DNA of 33,144 nucleotides. Origin: Dyella silvatica (GTDB taxonomy: Bacteria > Pseudomonadota > Gammaproteobacteria > Xanthomonadales > Rhodanobacteraceae). The stretch's first letter is position 1. The number at the start of each line of letters is the position of its first letter. The position numbers were made by a program, and so were the translations under genes. The notes under the pieces were generated by a model. The model searched no databases. It saw only the letters and a list, made by a program, of their open reading frames with translations, and was not told the origin of the DNA. The stretch is from contig NZ_JAPDPE010000054.1 of assembly GCF_026283955.1 (NCBI RefSeq), positions 1-33,144 on the forward strand, in the 5' to 3' direction. Positions 1-9,254 of this stretch are shown piece by piece.

Positions 1-143
1 GCATGGTGCGCGCGCACTATATCGCCCATGCCAAACATTTGGCCCGCAAGGCTGCACCGTATCTTGCGGGTGCGGCGCTGTTGCTAGGGTTATTGGCGGT
101 GGTGATATGGCGGCGTCGCAAGACCAGGGCGGTGATGAGCTAA
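1..143 (+). CDS. C-terminal end of a membrane-anchored exported protein, paralogue of the next gene (5' partial)
   Basis: Only the last 47 codons are inside the window, in the frame starting at base 3 and ending at the TAA at 141-143. The fragment has an Ala/His/Lys stretch, one hydrophobic helix of about 18 residues and a basic tail (WRRRKTR). It lines up with the end of the downstream protein: RAHYIAHAKHLARK here against RAQQIAVAKHFVRK there, followed in both by a hydrophobic helix and an Arg/Lys cluster. I therefore read it as a tandem paralogue. The two genes are 90 bases apart on the same strand. The function is unknown and the rest of the protein lies outside the window. Confidence 0.75.
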   Translation, partial: MVRAHYIAHAKHLARKAAPYLAGAALLLGLLAVVIWRRRKTRAVMS

Positions 144-233
144 GACGGTAATGGGGTAAACCAGGGAAAGTCCCTGCATTCGGATTCGCGCCCGATGCGC
201 GTCGTGCAACCTTATAAAGCTATGGAATGTGCC

Positions 234-2717
234 ATGTTTAAACGCAGCTTGATCGTTACCGTTGTTGTGACCGCACTGGCCGGTGCCGTGGCTTGGGCCT
301 GCGGGCCGGACTTTCCGAGCCAGCTGCTCGATCATCGCGAGGGCACGCTCAAGGCGACCCCACAAAACAGCTTTGCGTTTGAAGCTGGGCAGTTGTTGTC
401 GGCTACCGACAAGCTGCAGCCAGAAGACGGCAGTACGGGTTTGCCCGAGAAGGACGATAAACAAAGCCAGGCAAAAAGGCTGGGTTTGACGGTGGAGCAG
501 GCGGAGCGCGAAGCCGTGTTGCGTGGTGCCGATGCCGGCAGCGATGTTCTCAACGAAGGCAAAGATCTGCCTGAGGATCTGCGCTGGTACATCGCCGGCG
601 CCGTGGATTATCACGCTGGCGCCATGAGCTGCGAGGGTAGCGATGAGTCCGCGGCGAGCGAGGCTGAGCAGCAGGCCTGCGCGCAACCCGATGCCGAGGA
701 CTGGGCGCACGCCATCGCCAGCTTTGAGCATGTTTTGGCGCTGCCACCCGAACAGGCCAAGCTGCGCTCCGTGTGGGCGGCTTATACGCTAGGCAGCATC
801 CATGCACAGATGGCCAATGCGCATGCGGGCGATGCGTTAGCCTTCAAGCGTGAACGCGACGCTGCGATGAAATTTTTCCAATTGGCGCGTACGCGTGCCG
901 TCGCCGGTGCATCCGATACACAAGGCCTTGCCGTTGCCAGCTTTGGCGAAGAGGCCCGGCTTTATCTGTATAGCGGTACGCATCAATGCAGCTGGAGCGA
1001 CCTTTACGGCAACAAAGGTTGTGGCGATGGCATTGCCGCGGCTGATCTCAAGCATGCCATTACCCTTTATGCCGCACAGGCCGGGCATGATTCCGGTAGT
1101 GGGGTGTTGTCGCTGGCGACGGTCGCTGGCGATGTATTGCAAAGCCCTGAGCGTACCGCGGCCATTATTGATAGCCCGGTAGCGCAGCGATTGCTGGTGG
1201 CTTATGCCTTGGCGCGGATGGATGCAAGCGGTAACGACGCCACCCCGGATGCCTCCGGCAGTTCGGATGCTTCAGGCAAGCAGGCGCACCAGGCCAATCC
1301 CAAGCTGCTGGCCCTGGTCAGCGCGATCGAGAAGCAAGGCGTGGATCACGTCGAAGGTGCTGACCGGCTGGCTGCCTTGAGCTATCAGATCGGCCGCTAC
1401 GACCTGGCCGCCAAGCTGGTCGACAAGGCGCCCAGCCCACTGGCGAGCTGGGTGCGCGCCAAGTTGGCCATACAAAAGGGTGATCTTGCCGCGGCGAGTG
1501 CTGCTTATGCGGAGGCGGCCAAGGCCTTTCCGAAAGCCGATGATCCCAAGGCATCGCTCGAAGTCAGCAGCGCTCACTTGGTGACTGCCGAGAGCGGTGT
1601 GTTGGCATTGAGCCGTGGTGAATACGTCGAGGCGATGGGGCATCTCTACGACGCGGCGAGTGCGGTGGGCGGCGATGGCAATAGCTTTGACGAAGAGGCT
1701 GGCAGTGGCATCGGCTATGGCAACGATGCGGCTTATGTGGCCGAGCGTGTGTTGACCATCGATGAGCTGAAAAGCTTTGTCGATGCGCATGCGCCCGCCT
1801 CGCCAGTGCCCGCGCCGGCTTCGGCGAAAAGTAGCGCATCGACCTGGGATGACCATCATTCGCTAGCGGATGACTTGCGCTGGTTGCTTGCCCGCCGCTT
1901 GATGCGTGCGGGCCGTTACGACGAGGCGCAGAACTATTTCCCGGCCAGCGGCAACAAGCGTTTCGCCAGTCCGGATCAGCAGTCGGTGATCGATCTACGG
2001 GCCAAGGCGCGCGAATATGCCACGGCGGTGCATGACGGCGATCACGCCTGGACCGAGATCGGTCGTGCCGAAGCTCGCTATGCCGCCGCGGTCATCGCCC
2101 GCGAGCTGGGCATGGAGTTGCTGGGCTATCAGCAGGGGCCGGATTACTTCGACAATGACGGCAGCTTTCCAGGCGGTTCCGGGCATATAGCCAGCGATTT
2201 GAAAGGCAGCTATGTGACCGATGGCGAGCGGCAGCGTTTTGCCGATAGCGGGGCCAAGCCCGACCTGCGTTTTCACTACCGTTACATCGCTGTCGATCGC
2301 GCGACCAGCGCCGCCGACTTACTGCCGCCGCGCTCACAGGCTTTTGCTGCGGTGCTTTGCAAGGCTACCGGTTGGATGCAGGATGGTCCTGGTGACGGCT
2401 TTTACGATGGCCCTGGCGCCAATGCGGACGGCAGCGCGCCGGCGCAGTATGTCGATGAACGCACTAAGCGCATCAAGACGCTTTATGCGCGTTACGTGAA
2501 GCAGGGCGCGTATGTCTCCTGGGCAGAGGATTTCGGGCAGGCCTGCGAAGAGCCCGATTTCGTCGAGGCAAGAAAGCTCAAGCGTGCGCAGCAGATTGCT
2601 GTGGCCAAGCATTTCGTGCGCAAGAATAAGTTTGTTGCCCTGGGTGGCGTGGTGGTTGTGCTGGCCTTGGCTGGGGCGTGGCTGGTTCGGCGGCGCAAAA
2701 AGCAGGCTGCGCCGTGA
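234..2717 (+). CDS. Large exported TPR-like protein with C-terminal membrane anchor, function unknown
   Basis: About 827 residues from the ATG at 234. An in-frame ATG at 195 is possible, but the ATG at 234 puts a normal signal peptide at the N-terminus (MFKRSLIVTVVVTALAG...) ending in AWA just before CGPDFP. That fits signal peptidase I. The lipobox positions are not canonical, so a lipoprotein is less likely. The body is Ala-rich and helical with repeated YxxA/AxxYAEAAKAFP-type stretches typical of tetratricopeptide-like folds; I did not resolve individual repeats. A few Cys residues near residue 250 (QCSWSDLYGNKGC) could form a disulfide. A single hydrophobic helix followed by RRRKK ends the protein, so it is probably held in the inner membrane facing the periplasm. 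The preceding partial gene is a paralogue. I do not recognise a named family. Confidence 0.8.
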   Translation: MFKRSLIVTVVVTALAGAVAWACGPDFPSQLLDHREGTLKATPQNSFAFEAGQLLSATDKLQPEDGSTGLPEKDDKQSQAKRLGLTVEQAEREAVLRGADAGSDVLNEGKDLPEDLRWYIAGAVDYHAGAMSCEGSDESAASEAEQQACAQPDAEDWAHAIASFEHVLALPPEQAKLRSVWAAYTLGSIHAQMANAHAGDALAFKRERDAAMKFFQLARTRAVAGASDTQGLAVASFGEEARLYLYSGTHQCSWSDLYGNKGCGDGIAAADLKHAITLYAAQAGHDSGSGVLSLATVAGDVLQSPERTAAIIDSPVAQRLLVAYALARMDASGNDATPDASGSSDASGKQAHQANPKLLALVSAIEKQGVDHVEGADRLAALSYQIGRYDLAAKLVDKAPSPLASWVRAKLAIQKGDLAAASAAYAEAAKAFPKADDPKASLEVSSAHLVTAESGVLALSRGEYVEAMGHLYDAASAVGGDGNSFDEEAGSGIGYGNDAAYVAERVLTIDELKSFVDAHAPASPVPAPASAKSSASTWDDHHSLADDLRWLLARRLMRAGRYDEAQNYFPASGNKRFASPDQQSVIDLRAKAREYATAVHDGDHAWTEIGRAEARYAAAVIARELGMELLGYQQGPDYFDNDGSFPGGSGHIASDLKGSYVTDGERQRFADSGAKPDLRFHYRYIAVDRATSAADLLPPRSQAFAAVLCKATGWMQDGPGDGFYDGPGANADGSAPAQYVDERTKRIKTLYARYVKQGAYVSWAEDFGQACEEPDFVEARKLKRAQQIAVAKHFVRKNKFVALGGVVVVLALAGAWLVRRRKKQAAP

Positions 2718-3183
2718 ACCTGCTGATCGGGTCGCCGTCTAGACGGCCCGCTCTAACATAAGCCTCGGCGCGGGCCTCTCCGTTGGGCCAAGGGTTGCCT
2801 CAGGGCGGCCGGCAGCCTTGTCGGGTCCAGGCTTGCACAGTACGATTCCTGCCCCGCGAAAGTTAGAATATGCCCCTGCCGTCAGCGAGCCAGGGCGCGT
2901 CACAGCTCGCTTTGGGGGCATTCACTGCAAAGCCCGGCGTTGTTATGAGGTGTGCTGTTGATCGCTGGCAGAGGCGCAGGCGGTGCCGTTGCGCTGCAGC
3001 GAGGATGGGCCGATCGAGCGGCTTTGTCGCTACGCGCGCCGCATCGGCGCACACTGTCTTGCCATCCGGTCCACGACGGCAGCCACGGTGCACGAGGCGG
3101 GTCGGTGAACTATCCGTAGCAAGAGATCATGGCGTCATGATGGTTTGCGCATTGGCAAGCCGCTTCATTGAGAAGTTCACGTT
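2718..3183 (+). other. 466-base gap before queA, no convincing gene
   Basis: Short ORFs exist on both strands, but they are Arg/Ala-rich, overlap one another and have no recognisable motif or good ribosome site, so I do not call any. The stretch holds a 14-base palindrome at 2734-2747 and an inverted repeat ATCATG-GCGT-CATGAT at 3126-3141, close to the queA start. It must also contain the queA promoter, which I could not place with confidence. Confidence 0.5.
2734..2747. repeat. Perfect 14-base palindrome after the TPR-like gene
   Basis: GCCGTCTAGACGGC is a perfect dyad 17 bases after the stop codon. As RNA it would form a 5-base-pair stem with a CTAG loop. It has no T-run, so it is at most a weak 3' end signal. 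It could equally be a protein-binding site. Confidence 0.4.
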
Positions 3184-4215
3184 TTGAAAAAGTCTGATTT
3201 CAATTTTGAATTGCCGCCTGAGTTGATTGCGCAGGCGCCTTTGGCTGAGCGTTCGGCCAGCCGCCTGCTGTTTCTCGACGTAGCGACGCAGCGGCGAGAG
3301 AATCATCAGTTTCGCGAGTTGCCGGATTTCCTGCGGCCGGGTGATTTGCTGGTCTTCAACGATACCCGCGTGTTGCCGGCGCGTTTGCATGGGCGCAAAG
3401 ACACCGGTGGTGCGACCGAGATCTTGATCGAGCGGGTTACCGGCGAGCACGAGGCTACCGTGCAACTGGGCGTGAGCAAAAAGCCGAAAGAGGGCGGGCG
3501 CATCGAGTTGGCCGATGGCAGCCATGCCACGGTGCTGGGGCGTGACGGTTCGTTCTTCAAACTGCGTTTCGAGTCTCCTGAGCCGCTGGAGCAGCTGCTG
3601 CTGAAGCTGGGCGAGATGCCGCTGCCGCCATATATCGAGCGTCATGCCGATGCCAGCGATCTTGAGCGCTATCAAACGATTTATGCGCGTGAGCCCGGTG
3701 CCGTCGCCGCACCCACGGCAGGGCTGCATTTTGATGAGTCGCTGCTGGCGAAACTGCGTGAACGCGGCGTGGATTTTGGTTATGTGACCCTGCATGTGGG
3801 CGCGGGCACATTCCAACCGATTCGCGCTGACGACATCAAAGATCACCAAATGCACCGCGAGTGGTTAAACGTAGGGGCGAGCCTGGTCGAGAAAATCCAG
3901 CGCACGCGTGCTGCGGGAGGGCGGGTTATCGCGGTGGGCACGACGGTGGTGCGTGCCTTGGAAAGCGCCAGCTATGAGGGTGAGCTGCATCCGTTTGCTG
4001 GCGAAACGCAGATTTTCATTTTCCCTGGCTATCGCTTCAGCAGCATCGACGGCCTGATCACCAACTTCCATTTGCCGCAATCGACCCTGTTGATGCTGGT
4101 GTCAGCCCTGGCCGGCCGCGAGTTCATGCTCGACTCCTACCGCTATGCGGTCGAGCAGCAGTACCGCTTTTTCTCTTACGGGGACGCGATGCTGATTTTG
4201 CCCGGCGATGGCTAA
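3184..4215 (+). CDS. queA: S-adenosylmethionine:tRNA ribosyltransferase-isomerase QueA
   Basis: 343 residues. QueA transfers and isomerises the ribosyl part of SAM onto preQ1 in tRNA, giving epoxyqueuosine at the wobble position of GUN anticodons. The sequence follows the family from end to end: FELPPELIAQAPLAERSASR at the start, PGDLLVFNDTRVLPARL near residue 55, GAVAAPTAGLHFDE near 177, VTLHVGAGTFQP near 200, and NFHLPQSTLLMLVSA plus YRFFSYGDAMLI at the end. The start codon is TTG: an in-frame stop lies five codons upstream at 3169 and no ATG is available, while the first residues (MKKSDFNFELP) match the family start. GAGAAG at 3170-3175 is a plausible ribosome site. It is followed by tgt, the enzyme of the preceding step in the pathway. 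Confidence 0.97.
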   Translation: MKKSDFNFELPPELIAQAPLAERSASRLLFLDVATQRRENHQFRELPDFLRPGDLLVFNDTRVLPARLHGRKDTGGATEILIERVTGEHEATVQLGVSKKPKEGGRIELADGSHATVLGRDGSFFKLRFESPEPLEQLLLKLGEMPLPPYIERHADASDLERYQTIYAREPGAVAAPTAGLHFDESLLAKLRERGVDFGYVTLHVGAGTFQPIRADDIKDHQMHREWLNVGASLVEKIQRTRAAGGRVIAVGTTVVRALESASYEGELHPFAGETQIFIFPGYRFSSIDGLITNFHLPQSTLLMLVSALAGREFMLDSYRYAVEQQYRFFSYGDAMLILPGDG

Positions 4216-4279
4216 AGGGCCGTCGTTTGTCCTGTCGCGATGATCGGCCTGGGCAGGCTCAGGCTTGATCTGGAGCCAC

Positions 4280-5445
<1,166 letters not shown>

Positions 5446-5556
5446 GGGTCACGTTTTTGGCGCTTGAGTAGCCCTCCAGGGCTTGGAAAGCGGACCTGTC
5501 GCCGCCAAAGCTTGGTGCGGGCTGGCCTTGCGGTGCATGCAGGGCCATGGGGCGCA

Positions 5557-5565
5557 TGGCATAAT
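5557..5565 (+). promoter_or_regulatory. Candidate extended -10 promoter for yajC
   Basis: TGG-CATAAT at 5557-5565 is an extended -10 type element (TGn before a five-of-six TATAAT match). It would start transcription about 57 bases before the yajC ATG. No good -35 is present at the usual distance, which extended -10 promoters tolerate. The 140-base tgt-yajC gap also holds a short AGCCCT-CC-AGGGCT hairpin at 5470-5483. Confidence 0.4.
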
Positions 5566-5627
5566 CCACGATCTTTTTTCAGGCGTTGGGAAGAAATTCC
5601 TGCTGGCGCCGTAACTTGCGAGACAAA

Positions 5628-5972
5628 ATGATGAATCTTCCACTCTCCTTTGTAATCGCTCAGGCTGCTCCGGCAGCTGCCGGTGCTCAAACATTTGGCT
5701 CGTTGACCAGCCTTCTGCCGCTGATTTTGCTGTTCGTGGTGTTCTACTTCTTGATGATTCGCCCGCAGATGAAGCGGCAGAAGGAGCACCGCAACATGGT
5801 GGCGGCCCTGTCCAAGGGCGACGAAGTAGTCACCAACGGCGGTATCGCTGGCCGCGTGGAAGATGTCGGCGAGTCATTCATTACGATCGAGATTGCCCCG
5901 AATGTATCGATCAAGCTGCAGAAGGGCGCGGTATCTCAGGTGTTGCCCAAGGGTTCGCTGAAATCGTCTTGA
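5628..5972 (+). CDS. yajC: Sec translocon accessory protein YajC
   Basis: 114 residues from the ATG at 5628; a second ATG follows at 5631. A longer reading from a TTG at 5586 would add an unlikely Arg-rich leader ahead of the hydrophobic start. YajC is a small single-span inner-membrane protein that associates with SecD-SecF and SecYEG. Seen here are a short periplasmic Ala-rich segment (AQAAPAAAGAQ), one transmembrane helix (SLLPLILLFVVFYFLMI) near residues 27-44, the family motif IRPQMKRQKEHRNM just after it, and a cytoplasmic domain with GDEVVTNGGIAGRV. It is followed by secD and secF in the same direction. Confidence 0.96.
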   Translation: MMNLPLSFVIAQAAPAAAGAQTFGSLTSLLPLILLFVVFYFLMIRPQMKRQKEHRNMVAALSKGDEVVTNGGIAGRVEDVGESFITIEIAPNVSIKLQKGAVSQVLPKGSLKSS

Positions 5973-5981
5973 TGGTTTGAG

Positions 5982-6000
5982 AGGCGGCCTTGCGCCGCCT
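5982..6000 (+). terminator. Hairpin between yajC and secD, possible partial terminator
   Basis: AGGCGGC-CTTGC-GCCGCCT makes a 7-base-pair GC-rich stem with a 5-base loop, followed only by TTCC. The lack of a real T-run suggests an RNA-processing or attenuation element that adjusts yajC against secDF levels rather than a full stop. Confidence 0.4.
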
Positions 6001-6073
6001 TTCCGCCCTTCGGGATCCACCCCATGACGCTACCGCTGCAGTTTCTACGCTGCGGCTTTGATGGATTTAAGGC

Positions 6074-7768
6074 ATGAGTGATTTTCCACGCTGGAAGTAT
6101 GTGCTGGTCGCGGTCGTACTAGTGCTCGCCACGTTCTATGCGTTGCCTAATGTGTTCCAGCCGGTGCCTGCCGTGCAAATCATCGCCAACCACAATGGTG
6201 TGGTCGATGCCGCGCTACAGCAGAAGGTGGCCGGTGCGCTGAAGCAGCAAAACATCGCCTATACCAATATGGCGATCAATGGCGATCACCTGCTGACCAG
6301 CTTCGCCAATGGCGATGCACAGAAGAGCGCCGCGGACGCCATCAAGCTTGCGCTGGGTGACGACTACACGGTCGCGTTCAACCTCGAATCCACCGTGCCT
6401 GGCTGGCTACGTGCCGTGGGTGCGCGTTCGATGCCGTTGGGCCTGGACTTGCAGGGTGGTGTGCACTTCTTGATGGAAGTGGACCAGAACGACGTGCTGG
6501 ACAAGAAAGAGTCTGGTTATGCGGACGATATCCGCAATCTGTTGCGTCAAAAGAACATTCGCTACGACTCGGTAAGCCGTAACGCCACTCGCGGCCAGGG
6601 CGTGGCGGTTGTGCTGCGTTCGGCGGATGACCGCGTGGCAGCGGCAAACGCCATTGCGGTCGAATACCCCGACCTCGGGGTGCAAGACGGCCCCAATACC
6701 GGCGACCGCTTTGTGCTCAATGCGGTGGTAAAGCCAGAAAAGCTGCGCGAGCTGTCGCTCAATACCATTCGCCAGAACCTTGCTACCTTGCGCAACCGTA
6801 TCAATGCCTTGGGTGTATCGGAGCCGATCATCCAGCAGCAGGGCGATAGCCGCATCGTGGTAGAGCTGGCCGGCGTGCAAGATACGACCGAGGCGAAGAA
6901 GCTGATCGGCGCCACCGCGACGCTGCAATACCGCCCAGGCATTGGTTATGCCGGCGACCCGCAGTCGGTGGATGCCGCTCGTACGGGTAATATTCCGCCA
7001 AACGCCAATCTGTACTACATGCGCGACACTCGCCAGCCGGTGCTGGTGGATAAGAAAATCATCGCCACCGGCGACGAGCTGACCGACGCTTCTTCGACCT
7101 TCGACCAGCAATCCGGCTCGCCGGCGGTGTCGGTGACGTTGAATTCCAGCGGCGCCAGAAAGATGCAGGATTTCACCAACAGCAATGTCGGCAAGCCGAT
7201 GGCCGTGGTGTATATCGAGCGCGTGGTCGACACCAAAATCGTCGACGGCAAAGAGGTACGCACGCCGACTATTACTTATTCGGTGATCAATGACGCGCGC
7301 ATCAGCGGCCCGTTCGGCAAGCAGTTCCAGACCACCGGTCTGCGCAGCCCGAAAGAAGCCTCCGAGCTGGCCTTGCTGCTCAAGGGCGGCGCGCTGGCGG
7401 CACCGGTCGACATTATCGAGGAGGGCGTTATCGGCCCCAGCCTAGGTCAGGACAACATCGCCAAGGGCCTCAAGGCGGTATTGATCGGTCTGGGCCTGGT
7501 ACTGCTGGCGGCGGCGGTGTACTACAAGCTGTTCGGCCTCGTCGCTGACGTGGCGCTGTTTTTCAACCTGGTGGTCTTGGTCGCGATCATGTCGATGATC
7601 GGCGTCACCCTGACCATGCCAGGCATCGCCGGTATCGTGCTTACCCTGGGTATGGCGATCGACTCGAATGTGCTGGTTTGCGAGCGTATCCGCGAAGAAC
7701 TGCGTAACGGCTCGACGCCGCATGCATTGATTCACGGCCATCGCAAGCTCAAGACGCTGTCGGTCTGA
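6074..7768 (+). CDS. secD: SecD, with about 60 residues (last two membrane helices) missing
   Basis: 564 residues; family members of this type are usually about 615-625. SecD with SecF uses the proton gradient to pull secreted proteins out of SecYEG on the periplasmic side. The N-terminal helix (residues 8-27), the SMPLGLDLQGGVHFLMEVD motif near 120 and the large periplasmic domain are present. So are three C-terminal helices, with GIAGIVLTLGMAIDSNVLV carrying the conserved Asp at about 530. After IREELRNGSTPHA (about residue 551) the sequence goes straight to LIHGHRKLKTLSV, which matches the extreme C-terminus of the family (E. coli ends LLYGGKRVKKLSI). The conserved block with GYRGAF/DANITT and helices 5-6 is absent, in frame. 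Start ATG 6074 is preceded by AAGG. If real, the protein is probably non-functional; an assembly error is possible. Confidence 0.93.
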   Translation: MSDFPRWKYVLVAVVLVLATFYALPNVFQPVPAVQIIANHNGVVDAALQQKVAGALKQQNIAYTNMAINGDHLLTSFANGDAQKSAADAIKLALGDDYTVAFNLESTVPGWLRAVGARSMPLGLDLQGGVHFLMEVDQNDVLDKKESGYADDIRNLLRQKNIRYDSVSRNATRGQGVAVVLRSADDRVAAANAIAVEYPDLGVQDGPNTGDRFVLNAVVKPEKLRELSLNTIRQNLATLRNRINALGVSEPIIQQQGDSRIVVELAGVQDTTEAKKLIGATATLQYRPGIGYAGDPQSVDAARTGNIPPNANLYYMRDTRQPVLVDKKIIATGDELTDASSTFDQQSGSPAVSVTLNSSGARKMQDFTNSNVGKPMAVVYIERVVDTKIVDGKEVRTPTITYSVINDARISGPFGKQFQTTGLRSPKEASELALLLKGGALAAPVDIIEEGVIGPSLGQDNIAKGLKAVLIGLGLVLLAAAVYYKLFGLVADVALFFNLVVLVAIMSMIGVTLTMPGIAGIVLTLGMAIDSNVLVCERIREELRNGSTPHALIHGHRKLKTLSV

Positions 7769-7784
7769 AGAGGAACGGAAACAC

Positions 7785-8741
7785 ATGGAAATCTTCAACC
7801 ACAACAGTAATGTCAACTTTCTTGGCATGCGTAAGTTCAGCATCGGCATCGCCGCTCTGTTGATGATTGCCTCGGCCGTGCTGATCGCGACCAAGGGGCT
7901 TAACTACGGCTTGGACTTCACCGGCGGTGTGTCCATCGTGATGGACTACCAGCAACCGGTAGCCATTGCCGACGTGCGAGCGGCGCTGGAGAAAGGCGGC
8001 ATCGAGAACCCGGTGGTGCAAAGCCTGGGCGGCACCAAAGAGGTTTCGATCCGCCTGCAGCCCACCGCTGCCATGCTGGATGAGAAGGGCAAGGTAAGCC
8101 TCGACAAGGCTAAGGCCGTCGTCAGTGCGGCCCTGCAGGCGCCGCGCCCTGACGCCACCATGAAGAGCCGTGACTACGTCAGCTCACAGGTGGGCGACGA
8201 GCTACGCAGCGATGGCGTGGTGGCGGTGATCGTGGTGATCATCGGCATCATGGGCTATCTGTGGATTCGCTTCGAGCGGCGCTTCGCCATCGCGGCGGTC
8301 GTCACCGAGGTTCACGATGCGCTGATCACGGTAGGCATTTTCGCGCTGACCCAGCGCGAGTTCGACTTGACCGTGCTGGCTTCGGTGCTTGCCGTGGTCG
8401 GCTACTCGATCAACGACAAGGTCGTGGTGTTCGACCGTATCCGAGAACTGTTCCGCCTGGCCCGCAAGGCCGAGCCGGAGGAGATCCTCAACCGCTCGAT
8501 CAACAACACCCTGTCGCGAACCATCATCACCTCGACCTTCACGGCCATCACCATGGCCGCGCTGTACTTCTTCGGTGGCCCGGTGGTGCACGGCTTCGCC
8601 ATCACCATGCTCATCGGCATCCTGGTCGGTACGCTGTCCTCCATCTTCGTCGCCAGCCCGATCCTGTTGTGGCTGGGGGTGTCGAAGAAGGATTTGATGC
8701 CGCAAGTTAAGGGGAATCCGGAGCTTGAGCGGCGCCCTTGA
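7785..8741 (+). CDS. secF: Protein-export membrane protein SecF
   Basis: 318 residues, close to the usual length. It is the partner of SecD in the SecDF-YajC complex. Visible are the first helix (residues 17-38) followed by NYGLDFTGGVSIVMDY (the SecD/SecF family LDFxGG motif), a short periplasmic domain, and five further helices. The last part contains VGDELRSDGVVAVIVVIIGI, FDLTVLASVLAVVGYSINDKVVVFDRIRE near 205-232, and INNTLSRTIITSTFTAI near 245. All six helices appear intact, unlike in secD. The start at 7785 is 16 bases after the secD stop, with GAGGAACGGAAA as ribosome site. A strong terminator follows. Confidence 0.97.
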   Translation: MEIFNHNSNVNFLGMRKFSIGIAALLMIASAVLIATKGLNYGLDFTGGVSIVMDYQQPVAIADVRAALEKGGIENPVVQSLGGTKEVSIRLQPTAAMLDEKGKVSLDKAKAVVSAALQAPRPDATMKSRDYVSSQVGDELRSDGVVAVIVVIIGIMGYLWIRFERRFAIAAVVTEVHDALITVGIFALTQREFDLTVLASVLAVVGYSINDKVVVFDRIRELFRLARKAEPEEILNRSINNTLSRTIITSTFTAITMAALYFFGGPVVHGFAITMLIGILVGTLSSIFVASPILLWLGVSKKDLMPQVKGNPELERRP

Positions 8742-8772
8742 TTCGTAACTTTGTTCGATATTGCAGTGTAAA

Positions 8773-8799
8773 ACGGCCCGAGTCTCGGGCCGTTTTTTT
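8773..8799 (+). terminator. Rho-independent terminator of the queA-secF cluster
   Basis: ACGGCCCG-AGTCT-CGGGCCGT (8773-8793) is a perfect 8-base-pair stem with a 5-base loop, preceded by AAA and followed by seven T. It lies 32 bases after the secF stop and is a textbook terminator. Confidence 0.93.
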
Positions 8800-8967
8800 A
8801 TGCACGAAAATCGTTGCCGGCGAATTTCTGTGCAGCAGATTGCTGCGGTTTGTCTTTACCTTTTGCCCGATAAGCCAGGTATTAGCTCAAACAGCTGATT
8901 TCCAGGCACGATGAAATGCAGTCTTTCTTACACGAAATATTCACATTTCATGTCTTTGGATTCGCAA

Positions 8968-8986
8968 GAAAATGCGAATCATTCGT
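8968..8986. promoter_or_regulatory. Fur-box-like operator upstream of the TonB-dependent receptor
   Basis: GAAAATGCGAATCATTCGT matches the classical 19-base Fur box (GATAATGATAATCATTATC) at 13 positions and has the 7-1-7 dyad TGCGAAT-C-ATTCGTG. It is embedded in a denser array: ATTCGCA at 8960-8966 pairs with TGCGAAT at 8973-8979, and TGCGAAT recurs at 8986-8992. This arrangement suits a dimeric Fur-family regulator. The regulator's identity is inference; a Zur-type or other repressor could fit. Confidence 0.45.
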
Positions 8987-9008
8987 GCGAATGCACATTA
9001 ATTTGTTG

Positions 9009-9036
9009 TTGACTTGACGTAAAAAATACCATTATG
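9009..9036 (+). promoter_or_regulatory. Candidate sigma-70 promoter for the TonB-dependent receptor
   Basis: TTGACT at 9009-9014 is a near-perfect -35. The matching -10 is weak: CATTAT (9030-9035, 15-base spacing) or ATTATG (9031-9036, 16-base spacing). It lies just downstream of the Fur-like site and would give an untranslated leader of a little over 200 bases. Confidence 0.4.
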
Positions 9037-9254
9037 TTTCGCCACGTTCCTGCGACGACGCTGCATTGATTCGGAAAAACATCCGGTCATTGGTGAGTGC
9101 GGCAGGGGATGCAAGAGAACGGTTGAAAGGGAGCCTTTCGCGAGTTGGGATGGGTTTCAATCAGTCTTTTGCAGGTCATTTGGCCAATCGGTTCGTTGAT
9201 CGGTTGCCTTGATTACTTTTGCTCAATTTATGAGCTGATATGGGGAGATACATA

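Larger units (their letters stand above)
8800..9254 (+). other. Long AT-richer leader region upstream of the TonB-dependent receptor
   Basis: About 455 bases without a gene, clearly richer in A and T than the flanking genes. It holds a cluster of ATTCGCA/TGCGAAT half-sites at 8960-8992, a TTGACT box at 9009 and roughly 200 bases of likely 5' untranslated sequence. I saw no small ORF with a credible start. Confidence 0.6.

Noticed and set aside
2863-3187. Overlapping ORFs of 76-105 codons on both strands in the gap before queA
   Set aside because: Arg/Ala-rich low-complexity translation typical of non-coding GC-rich DNA, no motif, and one overlaps the queA start.
8202-8705. 167-codon His/Asp-rich ORF antisense to secF
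   Set aside because: An antisense shadow of secF; its composition follows from the membrane-protein codons on the other strand.
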